This document shows positions 32,029 to 45,030 of a stretch of DNA of 64,000 bases, piece by piece (the stretch's first letter is position 1; every line of letters begins with the position of its first letter). Origin of the DNA: Ipomoea triloba (Eukaryota; Streptophyta; Magnoliopsida; Solanales; Convolvulaceae). The notes under the pieces are model-generated. The model worked only from the letters and a program-made list of their open reading frames with translations, was not told the DNA's origin and did no database searches. The position numbers and the translations under genes are program-made. The stretch is taken from contig NC_044916.1 of assembly GCF_003576645.1 (NCBI RefSeq), forward strand, positions 10,679,793 through 10,743,792. Reading direction: 5' to 3'.

Positions 32029-34623
32029 TCTCTCCGTGGACATACAGATAATGACTCTTTGGCAAAATTTAACCAACTAGATGGGGAGTTAAGCAGACTT
32101 GAAGCTCAGGAAGACGTGTTCTGGAGACAACGGGCGAAGCAACATTGGTTACGGGGCGCGGATGCAAATACCAAGTTTTATCACCGGTTTGCCTCGGCTC
32201 GTAAGAGAAAGAACACAATTACAAAGCTGCAGGATGATTCAGGGGTTTGGCATGAGGGTGAGGGTTTTCACCCCCTTATACTCTCTTATTATGAGAATAT
32301 TTTCGAATCATCCGGAGTCCAAGACATGACTACTTTTCCAAGTTTCCCACCTCGAGTGTCTATTGCTCAGAATGAGGCGCTTCTACTTCCTTTTACTGCG
32401 GAGGAAGTCAAGGCGGCTCTTTACTCCATGTTTCTGGATAAAGCTCCTGGACCGGATGGAATGAACCCCGGATTCTACCAACATTTCTGGGATGTGGTCG
32501 GTACGGATGTTACTGACTTTGTCCTACACTGTTTACACTCGGGTTCTTTCCCTGATTCTTTGAACGATGCCAATATAGTTTTAATTCCCAAAAAGAATCC
32601 CCCTGAAACTGTTTCGGATCTCAGGCCTATCGCTCTTTGTAATGTGATTTATAAGATAATGGCAAAGATGCTTGCGAATAGGATGAAATCTCTTATGTCC
32701 GTTGTGATCTCAGAATCGCAAAGTGCGTTTATCCCGGGCAGGCTTATCACAGATAACATCTTAGTAGCTGCAGAGGTTGGACACTATTTGAATCGCAAAC
32801 AATTAGGACAGGTTGGGTGGGCGGCTCTGAAATTGGATATGGCGAAAGCTTATGACCGTATGGAGTGGGTCTTTCTCCGTAAGATGATAGAGGTGTTGGG
32901 GTTTGATGCTAAGTGGATTGATTTGATTATGCTCTACGTTACCACGGTCCGGTATAACATTTTGATCAATGGAGCTTGTGGTGGGACCATTATTCCCACC
33001 CGGGGCCTTCGACAGGGTAACCCTTTATCTCCCTACCTATTTATAATCTGTGCAGAGGGGTTGTCGCAATTGATTCAACATGCTCAGAATGCAGGCTCGG
33101 TTCAAGGTTGTAGGGTGGCTCGTGGAGCACCGGCAATTTCACATTTATTCTTTGTCGACGACAGCCTTTTGTTCTTTAAGGCTAATTCTTCTGAAGCTGC
33201 AGTTGTCAAGGAGTGTCTCCACCGTTATGAAATTCTTTCGGGTCAGGCGGTAAACTTCCATAAATCCAGTGTCTGTTTCAGTAGGAATACGGATGTCAAT
33301 GATCGGCTTGTTGTGACAAATACCCTTGGGGTGGTTCAGGCCTCTGATTTTGGCAAATATTTGGGCCTTCCATCTTTTATTGGCCGCAATAAGAGGAGGG
33401 TCTTTGCATATATTGAGGATAAGATTCGACAAAGGGTGGGTTCATGGAATAAAAAGATTCTTTCTCGTGCTGGTAAGGAAATTCTTTTGAAGAGTGTAGC
33501 CCAGTCTATGCCTACTTTTTCAATGAGCGTTTTCTTGCTTCCTGATTCCCTATGTGTGGCCCTGGAGCGGATGATGAATAAATTCTGGTGGGGTTCAGGG
33601 GGTGGAAACGAGAGGGGAATTCATTGGTTATCATGGAAACGAATGTGTACCCCGAAATGCTTTGGTGGTCTGGGGTTTAAAGAGTTACGAGCTTTTAACT
33701 TGGCACTGTTGGGCAAGCAGGGTTGGCGCTTTTTGACAAACCCAGCTTCTTTAGTGGCTGGTGTATATAAAGCCAGATATTTTTCGAATTCTACGTTTGT
33801 TGATGCTGTGATAGGCCCTAATCCGAACGCCTGTTGGAGGGGAATTTATGCGGCAAAGGACTTGATCTGTGGGGGTATTAGAAGGCGAATTGGAGATGGC
33901 GCAAGTACGCGGATTTGGGATTCCCCATGGCTGCCTGATTCTGATCCATGCATCCAAACCCTTCAGCCACAGTATCTGTCTACCGCAACTGTGTCAGGCT
34001 TAATTAATCCTAATACCAATGAGTGGGATGAGGAAATTTTAATGGATATTTTTGAGCCCAGGGATGTAGAGCTAATCAAAAGGGTGCCTATAAGTCCAGG
34101 TTATGTTGATTCATGGTATTGGTTGGATGATCTTCGTGGGATCTATTCTGTAAAGAGTGGCTACAAACGCATTAGGGGGGTTGTTTCCCCATTGACTGAT
34201 GATTTTACTAGTTGGAATAAGGTGTGGAATTTAAAAATACCGCCGAGGTGGAAGACTTTCCTCTGGAGGGCCATAACTAATACTCTCCCGACTACGAATA
34301 ATTTGATTCAAAGGCGTTTGGACATTAATCCATTCTGCCCCCTTTGTGCTATTCAGGCGGAGAGTGTGTCACACGTGTTTATTTGTTGTGCTTTTGCAGT
34401 TAATGTTTGGCGTACTTCTCACATTGATATATCTGATGGTGCTGGACTGTCTTTCTCGATGTGGTTTGAACAATTACTTAACACCCTGGATGCCGAAGAG
34501 ATCATCAAGGTGGCAGCAATTCTTTATGCAATCTGGAGCGCCCGGAATTCGGCTCTGTGGGAGGCGAAAGTTCCCACTCCGGCTTCGGTTGTGGCTTTGG
34601 CGAGGAGAGCGGTTCATAGCTGA
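32029..34623 (+). pseudogene. LINE ORF2 part 2: reverse transcriptase and zf-RVT
   Basis: Copies LINE RNA at the insertion site. The open frame (first Met at 32059, 854 codons) shows KAPGPDGMNPGFYQHFW, LRPIALCNVIYK, KLDMAKAYDRMEW (first catalytic Asp), GLRQGNPLSPYLF and FVDD at 33151-33162, the variant of YADD usual in this LINE group. The zf-RVT region follows (CPLCAIQAESVSHVFICC). The frame continues from the TAG at 32026-32028 and ends at TGA 34621-34623, after which the same frame encodes RNase H. Both stops therefore look like point mutations. Confidence 0.9.
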
Positions 34624-35145
34624 CAACTGTCACAACCTGCGGAGAGTCCAACTGGGAATACGCACGAGCAGCTGGCTTTACCCCCGTCCTTCTTGCGGTG
34701 TCATGTTGATGCGGCGTATGGTAGTTGTTCAGGGAAAGCAACAGCGGGTGTGGTGCTTCTGAGGCCGAATGGTGAGTTTGTGGCTGCTATGAGTACTCCT
34801 TTACCTTATTGTGATTCAGTAATTATGGCAGAAACACTAGCTTGCAAAGAGGCTCTCTCTTGGTTGAAGGGCAGGAATGAGGAAGCTGTTGTGTTACTTA
34901 CCGACTGTGCTGTTCTATGTGCTAATTTACGTTCATCACTGGAGATTATGTCATACATCGGCATTGCCACGAAAGAGTGTTGCAGACTTATGAGTACTAT
35001 TGTTTCTTGTTCAGTTCTTTATATTCCTCGATCAAATAATGTCTTAGCGCATGTTTTAGCTCGTGATTGTTTTACATCTTTACAAGGTGATACTTTGTTT
35101 TGGGATATTGTTCCCCCTAGCTCCATTATGGAGTTCTTAATATAA
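34624..35145 (+). pseudogene. LINE ORF2 part 3: RNase H domain
   Basis: Degrades the RNA strand of the hybrid. Continues in the same frame after the TGA. It shows CHVDAAYG, MAETLACKEALSWL, LLTDCAVL and SNNVLAHVLARD, supplying the four acidic/His motifs of plant RVT_3 RNase H. It ends at 35145 with a stop, a short 3' flank and an A-rich end. With its own Met (34693) it could be mistaken for a host RNase H gene, but the context is clearly LINE. Confidence 0.85.
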
Positions 35146-35165
35146 TTTTTTCCTTTCAAAAAATA

Positions 35166-36400
35166 TAAATAATTTATCGCCACTCCAAGAACAATGCAGC
35201 TAACTACTTAATCAAACATTCAATTCAATATAATATATTTCATATTTTTTTAATCCAAATAAAACAAAATAGTCGGTATTAATGTATCAATGATATATAA
35301 TTTTTTTTAAAAAAAATAATAAACCAAAATTTAAAAGATTACAGGTTTTTTTTTTTAATAATAAACCAAAATTTAAAAGATTACAGGTTTTTTTTTTTTT
35401 TAATAAACCAAAATTTAAAAGATTACAGGTTTTTTTTTTTTTTGTTACAATATAATGAAAAAAATTACAGGTTTTTTTTTTTTTTGTTACAATATAATGA
35501 AAAAACCTTTATATGAGGCAAACACTTTATGTTCAAATGAGTTTATTGATAAATTTTGATATCCAATGTAAGACTTCTACATTTGTTTAATTAATTGTCT
35601 AAAAAATGGTCTCGCGAGATTTTATAATCTATTATTCAATTTTCAAGTTGATTTTTAAAACCGATTGTAGCATACTGTTGAGAGTTTAATTTTTGTTCAA
35701 ATGTTGAGAACCACATCACTTTTAGTCTTTTACCCTCCTAAGGTATGCCAACGTCCATGGTGGACGTGTTTGTTTATTTTAATGATGAATGACTAAAGCT
35801 TGTGTAGAGTGAGATCTATTAATTCATAATAACCAATAAACCGGTAACTTTATCCCATTTCTTCAATAAGAGATTCAAATATAGAGATTTCAACAAATTC
35901 GTTGGGATGTGATTAGCATGGCATAGTAAACTCTCTCAAAGAATGCAACATTGTGTGGAAACACAATCTTGAAGTGCTAAGCTAAGAATATTCTAAAAAT
36001 GCACCACACAACATAATATATCAAATCATTCAATATAATATATTTCACATTTTTTTAATCCAAATAAAGCATAATACTCCGTATTAATGTATCAATAATA
36101 TACAAAATTAAAAAAAAAACAAAACAAAACAAAACAAATAAACCAATCAAAAAACAGTAGTGATTAGCGCCAAATAATAAATCATAATAATAAGAATTAG
36201 TAAAACAACCGTGGTTAGCCGTGAAACAAAAAATAAATTAAGCAAATATAAATAAACAACATAAACAAATTTAAATAAACAAATATAAACAATATAAACA
36301 AAAAACTTCCAATATACCTCCACATCTTCGAGCACAGATTCTAAGGTTGCTACTCGATTGTTTTTTATTTCGTAAAGACGAATCAATTGTACTTTTATTG
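35166..36400. other. AT-rich spacer with short tandem repeats
   Basis: Three to four copies of a unit containing AACCAAAATTTAAAAGATTA and a long T run lie at 35320-35500. The remainder holds a diverged second copy of 35210-35310 (TTTCATATTTTTTTAATCC / TTTCACATTTTTTTAATCC) near 36040-36110. No gene seen. Confidence 0.5.
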
Positions 36401-36785
36401 CTCACACAGTACTGTAGGCATTTATCTTTTGTACTTTTATTGCTCACACAGTACTGTAGGCATTTATCTTATTTAGTAAAACAAAAATAAGAGTACTGTA
36501 GGCATTTATCTTATTTAGTAAAACAAAAATAAGGGTACTGTAGGCATTTATCTTATTTAGTAAAACAAAAATAAGGACCATTATATGTAGATTTTTTTTG
36601 TGTAATGAGGCTAAAGTGGTAAGATGGAATGAAAATGTGAAATTTGTTACATGATGTATATAGTGGTACTGGAATAGTTTATTTGGAAAACTTTAAAATA
36701 TATAGTGGTACTGGAATAGTTTATTTGGAAAACTTTAAAAATATGAGTGGTACTGGAATAGTTTATTTGGAAAACTTTAAAAATA
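36400..36785 (+). repeat. Two adjacent short tandem arrays
   Basis: Array 1 (about 36405-36575) repeats GTACTGTAGGCATTTATCTT with TTAGTAAAACAAAAATAAG, 3-4 copies. Array 2 (about 36655-36785) repeats GTGGTACTGGAATAGTTTAT with TTGGAAAACTTTAAAA, 3 copies. Units of about 42 bases in both. Confidence 0.8.
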
Positions 36786-37868
36786 TGCTAATTGATTAGA
36801 AGACATATGTATCAGAATAATTTGCAAGCAATTTGCCTTTTTAATGTAATTTGCCTTTATATTAGCATTCAATTTGTCTTATTTTGTATGCAATTCACCT
36901 TTTTCAATTAGATCAATAGTTTTATTTCCCTTTTTTGTATGCAATAGATTTAGGATAAAGATTGAAATTATAGATGACACAAGATTGAAAGAGAGACAAT
37001 CAGCAAAGAGGACTATATATGCATATATATTCAGCATCAGACGATTTGGATTTGTTTATAAACTTCATTAACTTCCTTCGTATGCATGTAACGTATGTCG
37101 TCTTATGATTTGCAGATTTTTGTTAACAAAAATACAATATGTATTTTTTTTTATTATGTGGCTAAAATAGTGAGATAAATCGGAAGATGTGGAATTGATA
37201 AGGTTATATAATTCTTTAAATGCATGATTTATATAGTAGTATTGAAATTGATTAGATAAAAAGTATATTAGGAAAAATATAAAAATCAACCAAATAAAAG
37301 GTGAAAAATTGGTTTAATAAGTAATATATGTATAGTAATTTGTGTAATTATTGAATTAATTACCATATATAATATCTGTATATTAATTTGTCTAATTATT
37401 AATTTAATTAACAAAATAATTATTAGTCAATAATATTAAAATCTATTCAGTCAATTCCATAATTAGAAAAATAATAATTCCTTAATTACATTTAATTTAT
37501 ACAATTAATTTCTTAATTCCTTAATTAGAATAATAATAATAATAACAATAATAATTGCAATTAAAATTAATTAATTAATTGTGTGGATTTTTTTTTTAAA
37601 ATTTATTTGCCATACAAGATTTGTTTGTATTAAAATCTATTCAATTAATTCCTTAATTAGCAACAATTCCTTAATTATATTTAAATCTATTCAATTAATT
37701 TCTTAATTTTAGAAAATAGTAATATCTATATAGTAATATGTATCATTATTAGTTTAATTAGAATAATAATTATAATTATTTGTGTACTAATATGAAGTCT
37801 GAACCATAATTAGCTTTATTACAATTAATTTGTTAATTTCTTAGTTATAATTGTAATTAGATTAATTC

Positions 37869-37945
<77 letters not shown>

Positions 37946-39130
37946 TATAGTAATATATGTATAGTAATATGTATAATTATTAACTTATTTAGAATAATAA
38001 TCATTATTATAATTACAGTTAATTACAATTAATTTAATAATTGTATGATTTTTTTTTAAATTTATTTGCCAGGATTCAATCATTTTAAAATATATTCAAT
38101 TAATTCTTTAATAAGCAAAATAATCCTTTCTTAATTATATTTAAATCTATTCAATTAATTTGTTAAATTAGGAAAATAGTAATATAGGTATAGTAATATG
38201 TTCTAATAAATATAATTGTTAGTGTAGTAATCTTAAGTCTGACAATTATTAATAAACGAATTATACATTTTTTTATTGTTTTGTTTTTTTTTAAATCTCA
38301 TTTTTCACTACCTTTTAATGGGAGAAATTTTTATTTGTAATTTAAATTCACAGCTGAGAACATTATGTTGTGATTCATCAAAACCGCTGAAATAGTTTTG
38401 TTTTCAATAACAATATTGTGTTGCTTTTCGTGCTGTTGAAGAATAGTTATGGATTTGTGCGATCAGTACGTGTTGAGAAGATGAAGATTACTTTGAAGTT
38501 TAAAGCCATTTGCAAATGTAAAAGATGAAGATTGCATTGAAAAAGATGAATATTACTTGGCAATGATTTGTGCGATCAGTGCTGAGATGATGAAGATTGC
38601 TTTGAAGTTTAAAGTCATTTGCAAATGTAAATGATGAAGATTCTATTGGAAAAGATGAATATTACTTGGAATGATTTGTGCAATCAGTGCTGAGATGATG
38701 AAGATTGCTTTGAAGTTCAATGTCATCTACAAATGGAGAAGATGAAGATTGCACGGGATGAAGATTGCTTTGAAGTTCAATGTCATCTACAAATGGAGAA
38801 GATGAAGATTGCATGGGAGAAGATGAATACTCTTAGAGGGATTTGTGCGATCAGTGCTGAAAAGATGAAGATTGTTTAGAAGTTCAAGGCCATCTGCAAA
38901 TAGAGAAGATGAAGATTGATCTGGAGAAGAAAAATATTGCTTAGGAGGTGACTCATGAGAAATTAGAAAGGAGGAATTAAGATCCTAAACATAGTTAGAT
39001 AGATGTATTTATAGGTGCAAATACTTGTAAAATGACATTTTTGTCCAACGGTTAATATTACAAAAATAGCCCTAAGTTTTGGGGGGAAGCTTGGCTAGGC
39101 ACTTCTATTATTATATATATAAAGATAAAG
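36786..39130. repeat. AT-rich repeat region ending in a 105-base tandem array
   Basis: 36.8-38.4 kb is very AT-rich, with TTAATTATTA-type words and an (AT)n(GTAT)n tract at 37872-37946. At about 38450-38930 a unit of about 105 bases repeats four to five times, built of GATTTGTGCGATCAGTGCTG, GATGAAGATTGCTTTGAAGT and GATGAATATTACTT. The end at 39093-39120 matches the end of the repeat at 29.04-29.69 kb. No coding potential. Confidence 0.55.
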
Positions 39131-39175
39131 ATATAGATATAGATATAGATTATTATAACTTTTATTTTATTATTA

Positions 39176-39224
39176 CATACCTAATAATAATAATAATAAT
39201 ACTATTATTAATAACATGAATGTC

Positions 39225-39257
<33 letters not shown>

Positions 39258-39258
39258 A
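39176..39258. repeat. (TAA)n / (TTA)n microsatellite pair
   Basis: A TAA run (39183-39206) and a TTA run (39226-39257) face each other and could pair as a hairpin. Confidence 0.8.
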
Positions 39259-40000
39259 TATTTTATAAGGATATTTATGTCTTTTAAAACATATTTCATT
39301 TCTATTCCTTAAACCAACCAAACATTGTAATATAATTTCTAAAGTCTATTCCTTTCGCGAACCAAACAATAGAATACAATTCCTATTTTATTCCTTGCAT
39401 ATTATATTCCTTATGAAATAGCATTTCTATTACCTTAAAATTCATTCCGTGAACCAAACGTGTTGTAATTTACTTTGCATTCTTATTACTTTACTTGCCC
39501 TCTATTACTTTGTTTGAGCTCTCTGATTTTATATCTTAATTAATAATGTTTCGAAACAGTACAAATAAAAAGAAATTAAAAAAATAGTACTAAAAAAACA
39601 AATTAAAAAAATAGTAAATACTCTTAAGATTAAAAATTTAAAATTAATGTCCATTTATATAAAAAGAAAATAAAAATTCTAGTATGCACAAAATATAAAT
39701 TAGAAAACATTGACAAATTAGTTCCCTAGCTATTACAAAAAATACGCGCAAAAGCTCTAATTAGGTACCTTAAATTGATAAAATAGTGATTCTAAAATCA
39801 TCTTCTTCTTTTTTGTCCTGTAACCTAGGATATCCATCGTTGGATATAATGATTGTCAATTATTATTCTATATATTGACTAGACCACAAATAAAAAGTAC
39901 ATTATTTGAGTACTGAAACTCTGAAAGTATATTATTTTGTATATTAAAATCTATATTGTATTAATAGAAATTACATTTTTTTAAAAACAATGATTACAAA

Positions 40001-40072
40001 TGCCCCCATGCAGGATTGAACTGTAGACCTTCAGTTTACAAGACTAATGCTCTACCACTGAGCTATAAGGGC
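40001..40072 (-). tRNA. tRNA-Thr (anticodon TGT)
   Basis: The minus strand folds as a tRNA: acceptor GCCCTTA pairs with TGGGGGC (two G-U pairs), D arm GCTC..GAGC, anticodon stem TTAGT/ACTGA around loop CTTGTAA (anticodon at 40040-40038), and T loop TTCAATC with stem TACAG/CTGCA carrying one A-C mismatch. Discriminator base A, no intron. The A box (TAGCTCAGTGG) and a B-box-like AGTTCAATCC are present. The mismatch leaves some doubt about activity. Confidence 0.8.
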
Positions 40073-40707
40073 ATACTTATGGAAAGTATATTATTTTATA
40101 TAATGTATATTCTGTATACAAATAATATTTTTAGTATATTAAAAAATATTTTTTTTATAGTCCACACAATGTCGTGTGGGCCATAGTCCACATAAAAATT
40201 TCCCGTGATTAATTATCACATTAAATTTTATGCATTTCTAAATGTACAACTAGCCTGGAGATTTAGGCTTGATCTATACCCAAAATCAATTATTGATCCT
40301 TTCACATTTAGTTAAAGATGGATGAATCTTAAAATTAGTTATGCATCAAGTTACTACTGATTTGATGGTCACTAGACATGTTACATATATATTCATTCTT
40401 AGAGCATCGGTTTTTTTTTTTTTTTTGATCTAGACCTTTGAGTCTTAGAGCAACCTTAAAGCTATGAATTTTTTATTGATTGTTTCAGATTCAAGTAAGG
40501 AGGGAGGAGAAGAGAGAAGAGCAAAACGAGGGAGAAAAACAATTTTGAAGTAGTAAAAAAGAAAAAAAAAGAAATTTTTTTAAGCGCTCATGCCAGCTAG
40601 CGCGTGCAGTGCTGGGTACAGTAGTTTGTCACATGTGTCCGTTGCATTATTGTTTTCTATCATTTTTCAAACTAGTAACCCCACAAAAATGTTTGTATTT
40701 TTGCCCT

Positions 40708-40738
<31 letters not shown>

Positions 40739-41141
40739 NNNNNNNNNNNNNNNNNNNNNNNNNNNNNNNNNNNNNNNNNNNNNNNNNNNNNNNNNNNNNN
40801 NNNNNNNNNNNNNNNNNNNNNNNNNNNNNNNNNNNNNNNNNNNNNNNNNNNNNNNNNNNNNNNNNNNNNNNNNNNNNNNNNNNNNNNNNNNNNNNNNNNN
40901 NNNNNNNNNNNNNNNNNNNNNNNNNNNNNNNNNNNNNNNNNNNNNNNNNNNNNNNNNNNNNNNNNNNNNNNNNNNNNNNNNNNNNNNNNNNNNNNNNNNN
41001 NNNNNNNNNNNNNNNNNNNNNNNNNNNNNNNNNNNNNNNNNNNNNNNNNNNNNNNNNNNNNNNNNNNNNNNNNNNNNNNNNNNNNNNNNNNNNNNNNNNN
41101 NNNNNNNNNNNNNNNNNNNNNNNNNNNNNNNNNNNNNNNNN
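40739..41141. other. Assembly gap (403 N)
   Basis: The gap sits between a long A run and a T run. The inverted partner has only a short T/A tract at the matching place (about 55322-55345), so the true missing sequence may be small. The open frames that cross it are meaningless. Confidence 0.95.
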
Positions 41142-41155
41142 TTTTTTTTTTTTCC

Positions 41156-41187
<32 letters not shown>

Positions 41188-41330
41188 CACCCCTCGTCCC
41201 CTCATTTGTTAAAAAATCAACTCCATATTTTTTTGATTGCAAAAAAAAACACCAAAGAACCTATAACTTCTTTGGTGAAAAGAAACCTAATGATTGTCTT
41301 ATTCAACTCTTAACTTCTTGTCCAATGACC

Positions 41331-43431
41331 TTTTATAGTTTCTTTTTTTTTTTTCCACAAATTTTGTTTTAAATTATTAAATTATTTACCAAGTCAGTAC
41401 TGTATATGAAAAAAAAAAAAAGTATACATGCAAGGTTTAATTACGGCCAAATTAGCAGTAATTTTATGAATATGTAATTTTAATTTAAGATTTAATTGCA
41501 CTATTTTATCAAGGTACTTAGTTTATTGGAGTTTTTTCAGTCGGATCCAATTACAATATGTCTTTAACTTAAAAGGTCAATTTGACACTTTTTCATACAA
41601 ATTAAACAAATTAGATATGAATAATTTTATCTAATACGGAGTAGTTTTTTATATTATATATGGAAAACTAAACAAAAAATAGTAAACAATATAATTAAGT
41701 ACAATTTGGAATGAATTTAATAGTAACAAATTATAAATTAATTTCAATCAATTATATATAATAAATTAATAGCAGCTAGTTACAAATTATTTGTAAGTAG
41801 TTTTATTAATAAATAAGAATATGTTAAAGATTATTTTAATTTTAAAATTATCCTTAGTTCCAATTTTCAAACAAAAATTATCTTAGCTATGTTTGGCAAA
41901 CCTAGCTAGACGAAAAGGTAGCTGAAAGCTGAAAAGTAACAGAAAACTGAAAAATTATAAGCTCGAAGCTGAAATCTGAAGAGTTGTTAAGTTAGCTGTT
42001 ATGCTTAAAAATATTTGGTAAAATTAGCTTTTTTGATAAGCTGATAAATATTAAAAAGACTGAAAATGACATCTTCGTACAATTTAAATAGTTTTAAATT
42101 TAAATAGGTTTATTTATATATTAAAATATAAAATATGAAATCAATATATTTTAATAAAATATAAAGTAATAACATATATTTGAAAATATATAAAGTAAAA
42201 CAAAATGTTTATAATTTATAAGATTAGTTCATACAAAAATTAATGTTCAAACACAAATGTCAAATTAAAAATACAACAAAACATATATTTTGGAAGAAGA
42301 AGAGAAAATGCCAAAAAGATTTTAATTGGGAGGGGTAAAGGATGTTATTTATTTAAAATAATAAGGATAAAGATAGAAAAAAGTTAAAAAGTTACAAGCT
42401 TATTTTTGAAAAACTATCTAAAGTAGCTTTTCAAAAAGCTATCTAAAGTAACTTTTCAAAATAAACTATTATTTTAAGTTACTAACTTATTTTAAGAAGA
42501 TTACCAAACAGAGCTTATAATTTATTAATAGCTTATAGAACATTTTCAAAATAAACTTTTATTTAAACTCCTAAATAAGCTCTGCTAAAGAGAGCCTTAT
42601 CATCTCGAGTATTATAAACGTCACATTGTATCGTACTCAATGTAGTAATTATGTGAGTTTAAGTGGACATGCCTAAATGGATGAGAACCGTGTGAACAAT
42701 CATTTCTGTCACCAAATTAATTAGTGGATAAAAGCAATGCCCATTAACTTTAGTTTCCGCTTTCGGCGCATGAAATCATCCAAATCTCACCAGAAAATTA
42801 AATTTGGACAAATAAATATTAATGGTTTGTGATTGTAGATAATATTTATATTAAAAAAATCATATTTAATATCTGACCCTTCAAATACATAAAAACAATA
42901 AAGCTATTCGAAGAATTTTTTTAAACCAAAAACTTTTATCATTTGATGTGGTGATAAAAGAAAAATTACTCAATAACTATCATAAAATTTGCCGATATCA
43001 CCCGCATTAAAATATAAATTTATTTGTTGATTTTATGACTCAACAACTTACTAACACAATCGTTAAAATAATGAGTAGGTAGGAAATTGAAAAATATGGA
43101 AATAATATAGGTATTGTATTACTGAATATTACTTTTGAATAATGAAAATTATTTTTTCCTTCTGCCCATGTATTGGGGTCTATTTATACATATTTTGGAC
43201 TACAATATTTACTGAATACACAACTATGTCGACCACAAATAAAAAATACATTATTTGTGTACATAAATTATATTATTTGAAAGTACATTATTTGAGTATT
43301 AAAAGTACATTATTTTATATACTATCAAATAATATACATACATTCAATACATAAATAATGTACTTTTAGTATATTGTAAATGTATATTGTATTCAGGGAA
43401 AATACATTATTTGAGTACTGAAACTACATTA
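41331..43431. other. AT-rich spacer with one MITE
   Basis: A MITE with GTTTGGCAAACCTAGCT and, inverted, TGTTTGGTAATCTTCTTAA ends and many AAGCTGA / AGCTTTT words occupies about 41885-42520. At 43250-43430 units of GTACATTATTTGAGTA repeat, also seen near 39.9 and 49.06 kb. No gene supported. Confidence 0.5.
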
Positions 43432-45030
43432 TTCAAAATAGGGAAAAAATGTCAAATAAGTCCTTAAACTTTATCTAATTTAAGAAGTGATTTAGGCCCT
43501 AAACTTTTTAGCGTCGTAGCAATTAAACTCATCAACATTATTGTATTTTGGTGCAATGAAATCCAAAAATTGATTAGTGACATACTATCACAAGTCACTA
43601 AGGTTCTGGTCAACATTCACACAAACTCCAACGATATTTCTAGTAATAAAGTGACCGGCTACGGTCACCAGTGAATCAACGGAGGAGAAGGCAACCACTG
43701 AGTTGCCTTCTCACTGAGAAGGCGACCTAGTAGTCACCTTCTCCTGTGAGAAGGTGACCATCTAGGTCTAGGGCTGAGCATCTGGCGGGTTCGAATGGGT
43801 CAAGGTCGCGGAGACACCTTGATCTGATATCGGTTTCGATTTTTAAAATCCTATCAGTTTATTTTTTAGTGCAAAACCGTCGGATACTTGGCCGAATTAT
43901 TCCGACGGATATCCAATTAATCCGTTGGACAGTTCAGTTTTCTAAATTAAAAACTTAAAAATTAATAATTTACTTCATAAAAATAATTTTTTTACAATTT
44001 TACATGCACAACTGCACAAGAAAGTCTAAAAGTTGAAAAATACAATACATTAAACTTCAAAAATCAAAATTAAACTTACAAACACTTCACAAATTAAACT
44101 GGCATTAAACTTCACAAAATAACATAATTGTATCATACAAAAACTGTGAATTTACAAACTTAAAACATAAAAGTTACAAGCACACTACTGAAACAGGCAA
44201 CACTCAGCAGGAATATTCTCCATTCTCCAACAGTCCAACCACTCAAAAGTAAGCAGCAACAAATCAGCAAATCAGTATACCACTAACAATTGATATTATC
44301 TAATATTGAATATTCTATTCATCTTCTTGATAAGTAACAAAATTAAAGTACAATAATTAATAAGTTCAAACATTGGAAAGTAAACAATTGATTAATTGAA
44401 TTAATCAATAAAAGAGTGCTCAGATAGTTTTTTTTTTCCATATCAAGTTAGAATTGGGGGCAAATTGTTCAATGAGTATGGCATAAACACCACACTACAT
44501 AGGCAACATACCAAACTCATTCTATATATTCGGATTTCATGGTGGAAGCATCATCATTGCACAAGAAAGCAAGAATTAATGACAGCATAACTAAATAAGT
44601 CCAATACAATGATACAATACTAGTCACCATTGATAAAGGGGACAAAATCCAAAGGCAAAAATCACTACTAATACCTGAGCTCAATGGCAAAAACATTTAA
44701 AATGTTACCAAGCCATGAGCAGTTTTCAAATTCCACTTTCCACTTTCCAACACTAATACAGACAGTCATCACTGATCATTCATCAAATAACAAAGTCAAA
44801 TGGTTTATGCTTTAATAGTTTAAATAGAAGAAATAAGTAACCATACAAGAATAGTAGGCAGTGAAGATCCAACTCCAGAGTTGGATGTGTTGCACAGCTC
44901 TGCAAAATGCAAATTGCAAAACAAAAAACAAAAGTTAAAATATAAAAAAAAAGTTGTAGTAATTAGTTAAAAGTTAAAACAAACAAGTTAAAACTTAAAA
45001 TAGTTACATTTCTCAATCATTTCAACATCA

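Larger units (their letters stand above)
30255..35165 (+). mobile_element. L1-type LINE with RNase H, nearly complete but inactivated
   Basis: The order is ORF1 (DUF4283 tail plus CCHC knuckle), ORF2 endonuclease, reverse transcriptase, zf-RVT and RNase H, then an A-rich end at about 35155-35170. The 5' end is lost near the MITE at 29705-30244, and the DUF4283 start and promoter are absent. The lesions are few: a TAG in the DUF4283 part, a frameshift near 31350, and nonsense codons at 32026-32028 and 34621-34623. Catalytic motifs are otherwise kept, so the insertion is fairly young compared with the other LINE pieces in the window. Confidence 0.9.
39480..41330. repeat. Inverted duplication, left arm (partner at 55.24-57.16 kb)
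   Basis: Read in reverse complement, this segment matches 55.24-57.16 kb: the AATGTTTCGAAACAGTAC block, the AGTATGCACAAAATATAA block, the tRNA, the CACAATGTCGTGTGG block, the ACATGTTACATATATATTCA block and the ACCCCACAAAAATGTTTGTA block occur in the same order. Two MITEs present in the other arm are absent here, so this arm is the ancestral form at those sites. It contains the N run at 40739-41141. Confidence 0.85.

Noticed and set aside
34693..35145. Stand-alone RNase H gene
   Set aside because: It is the in-frame continuation of the LINE ORF2 after a nonsense codon, not a host gene.
40609..41313. 234-codon open frame across the N run
   Set aside because: Most of it is translated Ns and poly-Lys or poly-Phe from homopolymers.
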